A stretch of 28,228 bases of DNA. Origin: Treponema sp. Its GTDB lineage: Bacteria; Spirochaetota; Spirochaetia; Treponematales; Treponemataceae. Positions 1-6,499 of the stretch are shown here, piece by piece. Each line of letters starts with the position of its first letter. Within the stretch, counting starts at the first letter, position 1. Below the pieces are notes generated by a model that did no database searches, was not told the origin of the DNA, and saw nothing but the letters and a program-made list of their open reading frames with translations. The stretch is from NCBI GenBank assembly GCA_016296655.1, contig JAEDIW010000036.1, positions 1-28,228 of the forward strand, written 5' to 3'. A program made the translations under genes and the position numbers.

Positions 1-23
1 TTTTCTATTCATTATTTCTACCT

Positions 24-45
24 AAAAAAGCAGGCCAGTGGCCTG
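24..45 (-). terminator. Hairpin plus T-tract at start of the next cassette
   Basis: On the minus strand a CAGGCC stem, ACT loop and GGCCTG stem are followed by C and six T, which is the shape of a Rho-independent terminator. It begins three bases past the core site of the attC at 49-114, so it lies at the very start of the next cassette to the left. It may terminate transcription from the cassette gene at 116-1183. Just beyond it, an ATG at position 12 could open another minus-strand gene, but only four codons are inside the window. The same ACT-loop design recurs at the other cassette starts. Confidence 0.6.
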
Positions 46-48
46 TCG

Positions 49-114
49 CCATAACTTGCATTTAAACCGTGGCAAGGCTTGTCCTTGACATCGGCTTTGA
101 AATGCGTGTTAGGT
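49..114 (-). other. Integron attC recombination site 1
   Basis: The plus strand reads CCATAAC at 49-55 and GTTAGGT at 108-114, matching or nearly matching the inverse-core and core consensus (RYYYAAC, GTTRRRY). Between them GCATTTAAACCG pairs with CGGCTTTGAAATGC, leaving unpaired bases on one side as expected for the extrahelical bases of attC. A CAAGG/CCTTG hairpin forms the tip. It starts two bases from the stop codon of the gene at 116-1183, as expected for a cassette read on the minus strand. One core (GTTATGG on the minus strand) departs from consensus. Confidence 0.75.
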
Positions 115-115
115 T

Positions 116-1183
116 TTATACCCATTCATTTTTCCAAAAATCATAATGCAAATCTTCGTCATCATCTTTTTCATTATAATCATAAGGAGGATCATTTTTA
201 TGTATCTCATAATGATCTATAGTTTCATACATACTTTGTTTACAGTAATCAAGACCGTTTTCATCTAATGTTCCTCTAGCAGAAATATTATCTTCTCCAT
301 CTTTTTCAGCTATAAGTTCATTATTATTCGCCTTTATAGTCCATCCTTTATATTCTTCAGAAAAGCTTTCTGGATCCGCTAATACATCTTGAGTTTCGGC
401 AAAATCTATTTCTGCTTCATCAATCAGTTCTTTGATAGATTCTAAAGAACTTCCTTGTGGGTTATAAAAAGCTCCATCTTTTTCAGCAGAATAGGAAGGT
501 CCATTTTTATGAATTGTTATCTCAATTTTCCAACCACGATATTCTTCTTCAAAAGAAGTTATATCATCAGAAAATTTTTCAATTTCATCAATTTCGCTTC
601 TAATATCACCACCAAGATAAACACTTATATCTTCATATCCTTTTTTAGTTGCAACAATACGATCATCAGATTGTTCTTTAATTTCCCAACCTCTATATTC
701 ACCAATTTGTAAAAAAAGGGTTTCAACTTTATCTTCAAATTCATCAATTTGATCTTTTAGTATAGACCATGCAACAGCACTTTCAAAACGCTGACCTTTT
801 TCTGCTATTCTTTTATTGTCTCTTATTCTCCAACCTCTATATTCTCCTTCCCACCAATTATCACTATTTTCATACCTTATAAATCCATCTTCTTCTTCAA
901 CTTTTTCAAGTTCATCATCTTCTTCGTCGTCATCTTCGACATCATCATCGTCGATGTCTTCATCTTCGTTTTCATCCTCTTCAGTGTCTTTATAACCTAA
1001 TTCATCAATAAAAACAGACCATCCAACTTCTTTTATAAGACCATTTTTGTTCATTAACCCATCATCAATTGTAGATTTTCGTGGATCACCATTATTTTTT
1101 AAGTAACCGCGATTTTTGAGCATTCTTTCAACTGCCCATTCCTGTCTGTTTAATTCATCTGCCAATTCACCAAGTGTATGCAT
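116..1183 (-). CDS. Acidic four-repeat YRGW cassette protein
   Basis: A 355-residue protein of unknown function. Residues 1-64 look like a small winged-helix domain (LGELADELN, VERMLKNRGYL) similar in flavour to KilAC or antirepressor C-terminal domains; this is a weak resemblance. Residues 66-99 are almost entirely Asp and Glu. Four tandem units of about 50 residues follow, each opening with a YRGW or YKGW motif at residues 115, 163, 215 and 278 and holding a short I(A/V)xxK/EKDG strand pattern followed by an acidic helix. There is no signal peptide. The start is well set by AGGAGG before the ATG. It is the single gene of an integron cassette, ending two bases from attC site 1. Its cassette leader is related to that of the gene at 2057-2401. 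Confidence 0.8.
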   Translation of the reverse strand: MHTLGELADELNRQEWAVERMLKNRGYLKNNGDPRKSTIDDGLMNKNGLIKEVGWSVFIDELGYKDTEEDENEDEDIDDDDVEDDDEEDDELEKVEEEDGFIRYENSDNWWEGEYRGWRIRDNKRIAEKGQRFESAVAWSILKDQIDEFEDKVETLFLQIGEYRGWEIKEQSDDRIVATKKGYEDISVYLGGDIRSEIDEIEKFSDDITSFEEEYRGWKIEITIHKNGPSYSAEKDGAFYNPQGSSLESIKELIDEAEIDFAETQDVLADPESFSEEYKGWTIKANNNELIAEKDGEDNISARGTLDENGLDYCKQSMYETIDHYEIHKNDPPYDYNEKDDDEDLHYDFWKNEWV

Positions 1184-1290
1184 AAAAAAATCCTCCTACT
1201 GATTTTCATTTAATTTTTAATCATTCAAAGAATGATTCGAAAATGTGTTGGAGACTTTACTTTCAACGAAAGTGGCGCAGTGCGCCATCA
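1184..1290 (-). promoter_or_regulatory. Structured cassette leader 1
   Basis: This is the 5' leader of the cassette carrying the YRGW-repeat gene. Read on the minus strand from the attC core it contains three consecutive inverted repeats: GGCGC-ACT-GCGCC (1274-1286), ACTTTC-GTT-GAAAGT (1259-1273) and AATCATTC-TTT-GAATGATT (1219-1237), then a strong AGGAGG ribosome binding site. The same order is found at 2402-2507 with different but still complementary stem bases, so the pairing seems to be kept. Function is unknown; a regulatory RNA leader or a protein-binding region are both possible. Confidence 0.6.
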
Positions 1291-1353
1291 ACCTAACAAT
1301 TGGTTGTACCGCAGCGGGCTTGACCCGCTGTCGGCTACGAACCTTTGTTAGGT
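1291..1353 (-). other. Integron attC recombination site 2
   Basis: Perfect core sites ACCTAAC (1291-1297) and GTTAGGT (1347-1353) enclose two nested inverted repeats: AATTGGTTGTA-CCG against CGGCTACGAACCTTT with an unpaired base, and a CAGCGGG-CTTGA-CCCGCTG tip. It lies 12 bases beyond the vapC stop codon. It is nearly identical to the site at 2508-2570. Both cores match the consensus exactly, so this is the best-formed attC of the array. Confidence 0.85.
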
Positions 1354-1364
1354 TGTATTTATAT

Positions 1365-1739
1365 TTACCAGATTGTTTTCACATTGTATTGTGGAATTTT
1401 TGAGTCAGTCGTTACAATTGTTAAATTGTTTTCAATAGCCTGGGCAATTAATAATCTATCAAAAGGATCTTTATGAATATCTGGTAAAGCTTTTATTGCT
1501 TCTGCATCAAATTCTGTTGGAGGTAGATAAATAAATTCTTCATCTTCGAGAACTGTTTTTAATTTTGGAATATCGATATTAAACTGTAAAGTACCTTTTG
1601 CCTGTTTGATTGCAATTTCCCATAAAGATGCAAAACTGAAAAAACATCTTTTTGTTTCCATGATATTTTTTGCAGTTGAAGAGAGTTCGTTACTGCCTGA
1701 GACATACCAAATTATTGCATGGGTATCCAATAAATACAT
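1365..1739 (-). CDS. vapC: PIN-domain toxin (VapC family)
   Basis: A 124-residue PIN-domain ribonuclease, the usual length for a VapC toxin of the COG3744 type. The acidic metal-binding residues expected of the fold are visible: Asp5 in LLDTHAIIW, Glu41 in SLWEIAIK, Asp94 in KDPFDRLL and Asp112 in TTDSKI. VapC toxins cleave RNA (often initiator tRNA or 23S rRNA) when not bound by antitoxin; the target here cannot be told. Its ATG shares a base with the stop codon of the antitoxin (TAATG), so translation is probably coupled. The pair sits within an integron cassette, where toxin-antitoxin modules are known to stabilise arrays. Confidence 0.9.
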   Translation of the reverse strand: MYLLDTHAIIWYVSGSNELSSTAKNIMETKRCFFSFASLWEIAIKQAKGTLQFNIDIPKLKTVLEDEEFIYLPPTEFDAEAIKALPDIHKDPFDRLLIAQAIENNLTIVTTDSKIPQYNVKTIW

Positions 1740-1960
1740 TACATATACTCCGCAAATTCTTCGAGAGGTTCGTCAAAGTCTGGAGAAATTTTACAAGGTA
1801 TATCTTTTAAACAACCGAATCCTTTTTTCTTGGAAACAGTATGATTTTGTTTTTCGGGTGTTGTGAATTTATAAAAAATATAATCTATGTAAGTTGCAAC
1901 TTCATCAATTGCGGCCTGAGGAAGAGTCTTTAATTTATTTTCAAGAGCAGGATATTCCAT
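1739..1960 (-). CDS. vapB: Antitoxin of the VapBC pair (DUF2281-like)
   Basis: A 73-residue protein directly upstream of the PIN toxin, in the position and length of an antitoxin. The N-terminal helix (LKTLPQAAIDEVATYIDYIFYK) resembles the DUF2281 family, often paired with this PIN subfamily. The C-terminal part (KKKGFGCLKD, then an acidic tail DEPLEEFAEYM) would be the toxin-binding end. GGAGG precedes the ATG. Antitoxins of this class usually repress their own promoter, but no clear operator is seen here beyond the AT-rich stretch around the TATAAT box. Confidence 0.8.
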   Translation of the reverse strand: MEYPALENKLKTLPQAAIDEVATYIDYIFYKFTTPEKQNHTVSKKKGFGCLKDIPCKISPDFDEPLEEFAEYM

Positions 1961-1992
1961 ACAATACCTCCGTGACTTCCAATGTTGATTTT

Positions 1993-1998
1993 ATTATA
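1993..1998 (-). promoter_or_regulatory. -10 box of the vapBC promoter
   Basis: TATAAT on the minus strand, 33 bases before the vapB ATG. The possible -35, TAGAAA about 16 bases upstream, is weak. This gives the toxin-antitoxin pair its own promoter, separated from the upstream secreted-protein gene by the hairpin at 2026-2065. Confidence 0.5.
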
Positions 1999-2025
1999 AC
2001 ATATATACTTAATTTTTCTACTGTT

Positions 2026-2065
2026 AAATAAATAAGGCGGGCTTGACCCGCCTTATTTATTTTTT
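2026..2065. terminator. Strong bidirectional hairpin terminator
   Basis: A perfect 16-bp stem (AAATAAATAAGGCGGG) with a CTTGA loop, followed by T-rich sequence on the plus strand and a shorter T-rich run on the minus strand. It overlaps the stop codon of the gene at 2057-2401 and would end its transcript before vapBC. Its GCGGGCTTGACCCGC core is the same as the tip of the attC at 1291-1353. Confidence 0.7.
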
Positions 2066-2401
2066 ATTACAAACATGAGTTCCTTTTGGATAATTCGCTT
2101 TGCATTTTTCGCACCATTCTTTTTCACCATAACCAGAATCATATCCATCTTGGCAATCACTTATTTTATTCTTATTTGTTTCATATGTTGGTTTTCCATA
2201 ATTAGACCAATCCTTTATATCACAGGAATCATCATATTTTCTCCCTTTTGCTGCATCATCATGACCTTCTACTTTACCTTTGTTATAAGCACAGCTAGGG
2301 CAGTAACTACCTGAATAATGTCCGTGATCTTTTCATGTTCCTTCTGCAAAAGCAAATGTGATAAACAAAATGCTTATCATTCCAAAAATAATTTTTTTCA
2401 T
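2057..2401 (-). pseudogene. Small secreted Cys-rich protein, in-frame TGA
   Basis: An AAGGAGG ribosome binding site precedes an ATG and a clear signal peptide (MKKIIFGMISILFITFAFA, 19 residues). The frame then meets TGA at codon 23 (2333-2335) but stays open for about 90 further codons to a TAA at 2057. The downstream part looks like a real mature protein: hydrophilic, with paired cysteines (YCPSCAYNKG, WCEKCK, THVC) that suggest a metal- or disulfide-bound fold. A Trp codon at the stop would restore it (EGT-W-KDHGHY). The family was not recognised. Expression as a full protein is doubtful. It shares a cassette with vapBC unless an attC between them has been lost. Confidence 0.65.
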
Positions 2402-2507
2402 AGATAAAATCCTCCTTAGATTTTATTCTTGCCATTCAACGAATGACATAAAAGAAATTTGTTGGAAGATTTACCTTATCAACGATAAGTGGCGCAGTGC
2501 GCCATCA
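2402..2507 (-). promoter_or_regulatory. Structured cassette leader 2
   Basis: This is the 5' leader of the cassette that starts with the small secreted protein. It aligns with the leader at 1184-1290: GGCGC-ACT-GCGCC (2491-2503), CTTATC-GTT-GATAAG (2475-2489) and CATTC-GTT-GAATG (2433-2445), then AAGGAGG. The second and third hairpins differ in sequence from the other copy, yet both arms changed together. Confidence 0.6.
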
Positions 2508-2570
2508 ACCTAACAATTGGTTGTACCGCAGCGGGCTCGACCCGCTGTCGGCTACGAACCTTTGTTATGT
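2508..2570 (-). other. Integron attC recombination site 3
   Basis: Core ACCTAAC (2508-2514) and GTTATGT (2564-2570) enclose the same nested inverted repeats as attC site 2, with a single change in the loop (CTCGA for CTTGA). The site begins eight bases past the methyltransferase stop codon, so it belongs to the restriction-modification cassette. The outer core GTTATGT departs from GTTRRRY at one position. Confidence 0.8.
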
Positions 2571-2577
2571 GATTCCT

Positions 2578-3186
2578 TTATGCAAACAACAATAATTCTT
2601 GAGGAGTGTTTTGTAACTTCATTTTTTTGAGGTTCTCTAAACTTACCACAGCACCAAATTCCTGAAAAACAGTTTCAAAACTTGAAATATTATCACCCCA
2701 ATAAATCATAGCACATGCCATAGGAGCACCTTTATTATCAGTGCTTCCATCAACTAAAAAACGGAGTCTTGTATCATATAAGAAGCAAACGGCATCCGCT
2801 TCTCCAAATACAAATTGTTTCCAATGAGTTGTATTCGTTGCGACAGGTACTAGTGCAATTATTTCTGATTCATATACCTTATGAGTATAAGAACATTTTG
2901 AAAGCCAATTCTTTATGGTTGTTCCACGCTCCCTGTCTGCACCATAAGGAGGATTCATATATATTGTCTTAAAATTCCATTCTTGATGGAGACCGTCTGT
3001 TTCGGGAAGACGATATTCTGTTTTTGCATTTACTATAGAGTCTTTGTTTGAACAAGGGTCTAATTCAATTTCTCCTCCAAAAACTTTTTTTACAGCATCA
3101 ACATATTTTGGTGGTGTACACCAATGCTGTGATTGAGAATTTACACTTCTACCAGCAAAATCTGTGATGGATTTAGTTTGTTCCAT
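2578..3186 (-). CDS. DNA N6-adenine methyltransferase (phage Dam-like)
   Basis: A 202-residue adenine methyltransferase of the small phage-type DNA_N6-adenine family. WCTPPKYVD (from Trp22) and LDPCS (42-46) match the family's N-terminal motifs, and NPPYG (78-82) is the catalytic motif IV for adenine-N6 transfer from S-adenosylmethionine. Its ATG lies 14 bases inside the end of the upstream gene, with GGGAG as ribosome binding site. With the nuclease-like gene before it, it would form a restriction-modification pair in which it protects host DNA. The recognition sequence cannot be read from the protein. Confidence 0.85.
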   Translation of the reverse strand: MEQTKSITDFAGRSVNSQSQHWCTPPKYVDAVKKVFGGEIELDPCSNKDSIVNAKTEYRLPETDGLHQEWNFKTIYMNPPYGADRERGTTIKNWLSKCSYTHKVYESEIIALVPVATNTTHWKQFVFGEADAVCFLYDTRLRFLVDGSTDNKGAPMACAMIYWGDNISSFETVFQEFGAVVSLENLKKMKLQNTPQELLLFA

Positions 3187-4303
3187 ATATAGACTCCCAA
3201 TTTTTCTTAGATAAAACAGACAATTCTTTCTTTAAATCCAAAAGCGTTTTATTTTTTGGAGAAATAATGTTGAACCAATTTTCTATTTTTGAGATATTTT
3301 TAGTAAAATAATTGCAAAGAGCTACATCACTGCTATAATCCATTTTTACTTTCGTAAAAACATTTCCTTTTTTATCAGCAGAGTAACTTTTCTGGAATGC
3401 TTGTTTTATTGCGGAATAATCTTTATTCGGAGAAATCAACAAATCTGTTATAAACTCAGATATTCCTTTATCTGTTAAAAATATAAGCCAGTCATAGGAT
3501 TGAGCAAGAACTTTTAACTCTTTATTTGGATTTTCTGATGTAAACCAATTTCCATGATTGCTAACAACACCTATTGTAAGAATGAAATTTTCAAGTAATG
3601 CTTTTTCTTCAGACTTAATGACATTTGAAAGTAATTTATAATAGTCGTCTATCATATATTCAGTTTCTGATTTTTGCAGAAATCCAGCTAAAGTGCCATT
3701 TGATTTTCTAATTCTTTGCAAAGCAGATACTGTACGAGCGACATAAGAACCTTGTTTTGCTTTTTCTATTGTTTGAGGTCCCTTTTTAGACCCTTCTTCA
3801 ACTCCAACTCGTTTACATTCGAACATTGCAAATGGCTTTGAAAAAAGTTCATATACACTGTAAGAATTTTCAGAGGAGTCTACATAAGAATTTATTATTC
3901 TTTTTTCATTTGATAAAAGCGTGCAAGCGTTTCTAAGTACATTATCTTTATCTATGAGCATTACAGACTTTTGTTTAGATATAGAGTCTGCTAAATTTAA
4001 TTTTTTTACAATTGTTGAGCCACTTATCGGGATATCTGTAGATTCATATGTTGATTCTCCAATTTTTCTGTGTCCGTGTAGTGTAAACTCTACATTGTGT
4101 GTTATTTCGCTATTAGCAAATTCTGGCAATGGTCGTTCTATTGCAGCAAATGTATCAAGTTTCCATGATTTTATGAGATAATATGTAATTATTTCAAGAA
4201 AAGTACCTAAAGCCCTTCCAGCTGCTTTTTTTTTATCATTTGTATATGAAAATACATTGTCAGCTAAGAGATTTTGTAGTTTATCAACTGATTCGTAACT
4301 CAT
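3173..4303 (-). CDS. Putative type II restriction endonuclease
   Basis: A 376-residue protein overlapping the methyltransferase by 14 bases. FECKRVGVEEG (Phe161 on) fits the E-x-K half of a PD-(D/E)XK nuclease, with acidic residues such as Glu152 and Glu169-170 close by. The following KKGPQTIEKAKQGSYVAR is a pattern seen in restriction enzymes. The partner methyltransferase makes the role likely. No specificity can be given. Translation may start on a leaderless mRNA: an extended -10 (TGCTATAAT) ends seven bases before the ATG and there is no Shine-Dalgarno sequence. The gene opens the cassette nearest the integrase relic. Confidence 0.7.
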   Translation of the reverse strand: MSYESVDKLQNLLADNVFSYTNDKKKAAGRALGTFLEIITYYLIKSWKLDTFAAIERPLPEFANSEITHNVEFTLHGHRKIGESTYESTDIPISGSTIVKKLNLADSISKQKSVMLIDKDNVLRNACTLLSNEKRIINSYVDSSENSYSVYELFSKPFAMFECKRVGVEEGSKKGPQTIEKAKQGSYVARTVSALQRIRKSNGTLAGFLQKSETEYMIDDYYKLLSNVIKSEEKALLENFILTIGVVSNHGNWFTSENPNKELKVLAQSYDWLIFLTDKGISEFITDLLISPNKDYSAIKQAFQKSYSADKKGNVFTKVKMDYSSDVALCNYFTKNISKIENWFNIISPKNKTLLDLKKELSVLSKKNWESIYGTN

Positions 4304-4310
4304 AAGAAAT

Positions 4311-4319
4311 ATTATAGCA
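4311..4319 (-). promoter_or_regulatory. Extended -10 of the restriction cassette
   Basis: TGCTATAAT on the minus strand, with seven bases (ATTTCTT) between the TATAAT and the ATG at 4303. This would put the transcription start at or next to the start codon. Confidence 0.6.
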
Positions 4320-4347
4320 AATTTTTGAATTTTTTCTACTCAAACAG

Positions 4348-4429
4348 CGCCCCAGTGCGGGCGTCCACATAACATATTTTCTCCGCATCAGTTGTAAGAA
4401 GTTTACACTGCAAAAAGTGTCAGTGTAAA
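4348..4429 (-). other. Candidate attI region of the integron
   Basis: Between the integrase relic and the first cassette gene, the minus strand carries a core-like GTTATGT (4367-4373). It is followed by a hairpin (4348-4363) whose ACT loop and GC-rich stem match the hairpins at the other cassette starts. Upstream of the core is a 9-bp inverted repeat, TTTACACTG and CAGTGTAAA (4402-4429). The position is right for attI, but the Treponema attI sequence is not known to me well enough to confirm it. The rest of 4304-4510 shows no gene. Confidence 0.4.
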
Positions 4430-4510
4430 ATCTTGCATCATTTTAGTTATTCCTTAATATACAACACCTTCACGTATGTATCCAGATTTTTACACGGATA
4501 CTAGTAAGTT

Positions 4511-4892
4511 TTACATTTTATCCAGAGAACTTAGTACACCACCGGCTCCGCGATTTAGAACAATGTCCTGTTTTACGGCACGCTGCATAAGTGATTCATC
4601 TAAATATCATCTGCCTTCCTCGCCTTAATTCGCAAATGAGCGTTCGGGGAATTATTACATGGCGGTCTTTGCCGCCTTTTCCGTGACGAACAATTATTTC
4701 ATTTCTGTCAAAGTCTAAATCTAAGATTCTAAGGGACAAAGCCTCGTTTAGTCTCAGTCCGGTTCCATAAAGAAGTTTGGCTATAAGTTTTTTTGTTCCT
4801 GTCAGATTTCCAATGATTTTAGAAACTTCCTGCCGGCTAAAGACAACAGGAATTCTTGTTGAAACTCTGTTGGTGTAAGCCTCAATAACCAT
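4511..4892 (-). pseudogene. intI: Integron integrase intI relic
   Basis: A remnant of a tyrosine recombinase of the IntI family. The first part (IPVVFSRQEVSKII, LLYGTGLRLNEALSLR, DLDFDRNEIIVRHGKGGKDR) matches IntI closely, including the first catalytic Arg in GTGLRLNEAL. After a stop and frame change, DESLMQRAVKQ and then VLNRGAGGVLSSLD are readable; these belong to the region before the HxxR box and to the extreme C-terminus. The segment with the catalytic HxxR, His and Tyr is deleted, and no N-terminal core-binding domain is seen upstream. The enzyme must be inactive. It lies on the same strand as the cassettes, the reverse layout known from Treponema denticola. Confidence 0.85.
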
Positions 4893-4995
4893 ACTTATTA
4901 GAGCCTCTTCACTTCGATTCTGTAATCGGTTCTGTTGCTGTTTTGTTCTCTTTTTTCGCTTCCTGTAATTTTATTGGCTTCCATTGTTTCAAAGA

Positions 4996-5832
4996 CTATT
5001 TTCCAATTTTTATAGCTTTGGCAGGACATCCGTCTTTACATGATCCACAACGAATGCAATCTATAGAATTAGGATTTTCATAAACCTTTATATTAAGCTT
5101 ACAGTTTTTCTGGCACACTCCGCATTTTGTACATTTCGAATCATCTACACTGTAGCGAACAAAAGAGATTTTATTGAAGACTCCATATATTGCACCAAGT
5201 GGACAAATGTATCTGCAAAATGGTCTGTATATAATAATTGAAAAAAGTAAAATCCAAACCAGGATAGCAACCTTCCATTTAAATAAAAAACCTACGGCTG
5301 CCCTAAGATTTTCATTCATTAATACAAGAGGAATTCCCCCTTCCAGAGTTCCAACAGGGCAAATATATTTACAAAACCAGGGTTTTCCTAATCCTGTAAT
5401 ATCAATTACAAACATTGGAAGGATTATTACAAAAACTGCAAGAATCAAAAACCGGATGCCTCTAAGAAATTTTTCTCCTTTTAATTTTCGAACTTTTTTT
5501 ACAAAAGGAATCTTAAATAGTAAATCCTGAATTAAGCCAAAAGGACATAAAAAGCCGCAGATAAACCGTCCAAAGATAACACCAAATAGTGAAATAAGAC
5601 CAAAAACATAAAGAGAAATTTTATATTCCCGGGAACTTAAGGTAGATTGAAGAGCTCCAATAGGACACGAACCTAATGCTCCAGGACAGGAATAGCAGTT
5701 CATTCCTGGAACACAAACATATTTCAAATCACCTTGATAAATTTTTCCATGAGCAAAACCTTTTACATATCCATTTGAAAGAGCGGTAAAAGCTGCCTGT
5801 ATTAAAAGTCGTACTTTCGAAATCTTACCCAA
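4996..5832 (-). CDS. NapH-like membrane 4Fe-4S ferredoxin protein
   Basis: A 278-residue polytopic membrane protein with several hydrophobic segments and the repeated CxxxCP motifs of the NapH/NosR/YccM family (CGFLCPFG, CKYICPVG, CRYICPLG). The C-terminus carries two ferredoxin clusters of 4Fe-4S type (CTKCGVCQKNC and CIRCGSCKDGC). It likely passes electrons across or along the membrane. The start is taken as TTG at 5832 because an in-frame TAG lies two codons upstream; GGAG precedes it. It overlaps the small CXXC gene by eight bases and follows a TlpA-like gene, so it may supply reducing power to a periplasmic thioredoxin. That link is inferred from gene order. Confidence 0.85.
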   Translation of the reverse strand: MGKISKVRLLIQAAFTALSNGYVKGFAHGKIYQGDLKYVCVPGMNCYSCPGALGSCPIGALQSTLSSREYKISLYVFGLISLFGVIFGRFICGFLCPFGLIQDLLFKIPFVKKVRKLKGEKFLRGIRFLILAVFVIILPMFVIDITGLGKPWFCKYICPVGTLEGGIPLVLMNENLRAAVGFLFKWKVAILVWILLFSIIIYRPFCRYICPLGAIYGVFNKISFVRYSVDDSKCTKCGVCQKNCKLNIKVYENPNSIDCIRCGSCKDGCPAKAIKIGK

Positions 5833-5962
5833 TTCCTATACACTCCATACAGATTCTTGTTGCTTTTTCAATTACAGATTCTGCTTCCCCTGCGAAAATT
5901 CCTGAAATTATAAGTAAAATACTTAAAACTAGCACACCAATAGAGATTATTCTATGTTTCAT
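5825..5962 (-). CDS. Small CXXC membrane protein (CD1871A-like)
   Basis: A 45-residue protein: a short basic N-terminus, one hydrophobic segment (IGVLVLSILLIISGIFA) and a C-terminal ICMECIGIG. Size, layout and the CxxC at the end match the CD1871A family of CXXC-motif small proteins. The ATG overlaps the stop codon of the TlpA-like gene (ATGA), and the end overlaps the ferredoxin gene by eight bases, so the three are translated as one unit. The CXXC may carry electrons between the membrane ferredoxin protein and the thioredoxin; this is inference. Confidence 0.75.
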   Translation of the reverse strand: MKHRIISIGVLVLSILLIISGIFAGEAESVIEKATRICMECIGIG

Positions 5963-6474
5963 TTTATTAAGCTGTCTACAATCTTCTGCCATTCTGCAAG
6001 ACTTCTGCTTCCTGTATAAATTTCACCAACTTGATTTCCGTTTTTATCTACAAAAATGGTTGTTGGAACTGCAAATACATTCTGTAATATTCCATTCAGT
6101 AATTTTGAATCTGGAACAATGTGAATAAAATCTGCTCCTGTCTGCTTTACTATTTTTTTTGCAACGTCCATTTGTTTTGAATCTGGAAGCCCTTTTCTAT
6201 TCACTGCATCAATCACGATTCCAATAATTTGAAAGCCTTTATTTTCGTTATTTTTATTTAATTGAGCCAAATCAGGCATTTCTTTAATACAAGGTCCGCA
6301 AAAAGTTCCCCATATGTTTATCATTGTTAATTCTGCATCTTCAAAAATTTCACTTGTAATATTTTTGTTGTTAATATCCTTTGCAGAAAATTCAATTTTA
6401 GTTTTACTCTGAGCAAAAATAGTTATAGAAGATAATGCAATAACCATTAGTAATGACAAAAATATTTTTTTCAT
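5959..6474 (-). CDS. TlpA-like exported thioredoxin
   Basis: A 171-residue thiol-disulfide oxidoreductase of the TlpA/ResA group. It has a signal peptide (cleavage probably after IFA at residue 21), the redox motif WGTFCGPC with cysteines at 59 and 62, and the cis-proline of the thioredoxin fold in VPTTIFVD (Pro137). It would act outside the cytoplasmic membrane, reducing disulfides in proteins or cytochromes. GGAGGC precedes the ATG. It opens a three-gene unit with the CXXC protein and the ferredoxin membrane protein. Confidence 0.88.
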   Translation of the reverse strand: MKKIFLSLLMVIALSSITIFAQSKTKIEFSAKDINNKNITSEIFEDAELTMINIWGTFCGPCIKEMPDLAQLNKNNENKGFQIIGIVIDAVNRKGLPDSKQMDVAKKIVKQTGADFIHIVPDSKLLNGILQNVFAVPTTIFVDKNGNQVGEIYTGSRSLAEWQKIVDSLIK

Positions 6475-6499
6475 AAAGCCTCCAATTAATCTGGGTTTT

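Noticed and set aside
455..712. Plus-strand hydrophobic frame inside the YRGW-repeat gene
   Set aside because: Antisense to an acidic repeat protein; Phe and Ile codons arise from the complement of Glu, Lys and Asp codons.
2075..2314. Plus-strand hydrophobic frame of 79 codons
   Set aside because: It is antisense to the secreted-protein gene, which has a ribosome binding site and signal peptide; the hydrophobicity comes from reading its charged codons backwards.
2333..2335. TGA as selenocysteine or as Trp under a changed genetic code
   Set aside because: TGA is used as a normal stop in this window (for example at the end of the TlpA gene, overlapping the next ATG), and no selenocysteine-type context is seen.
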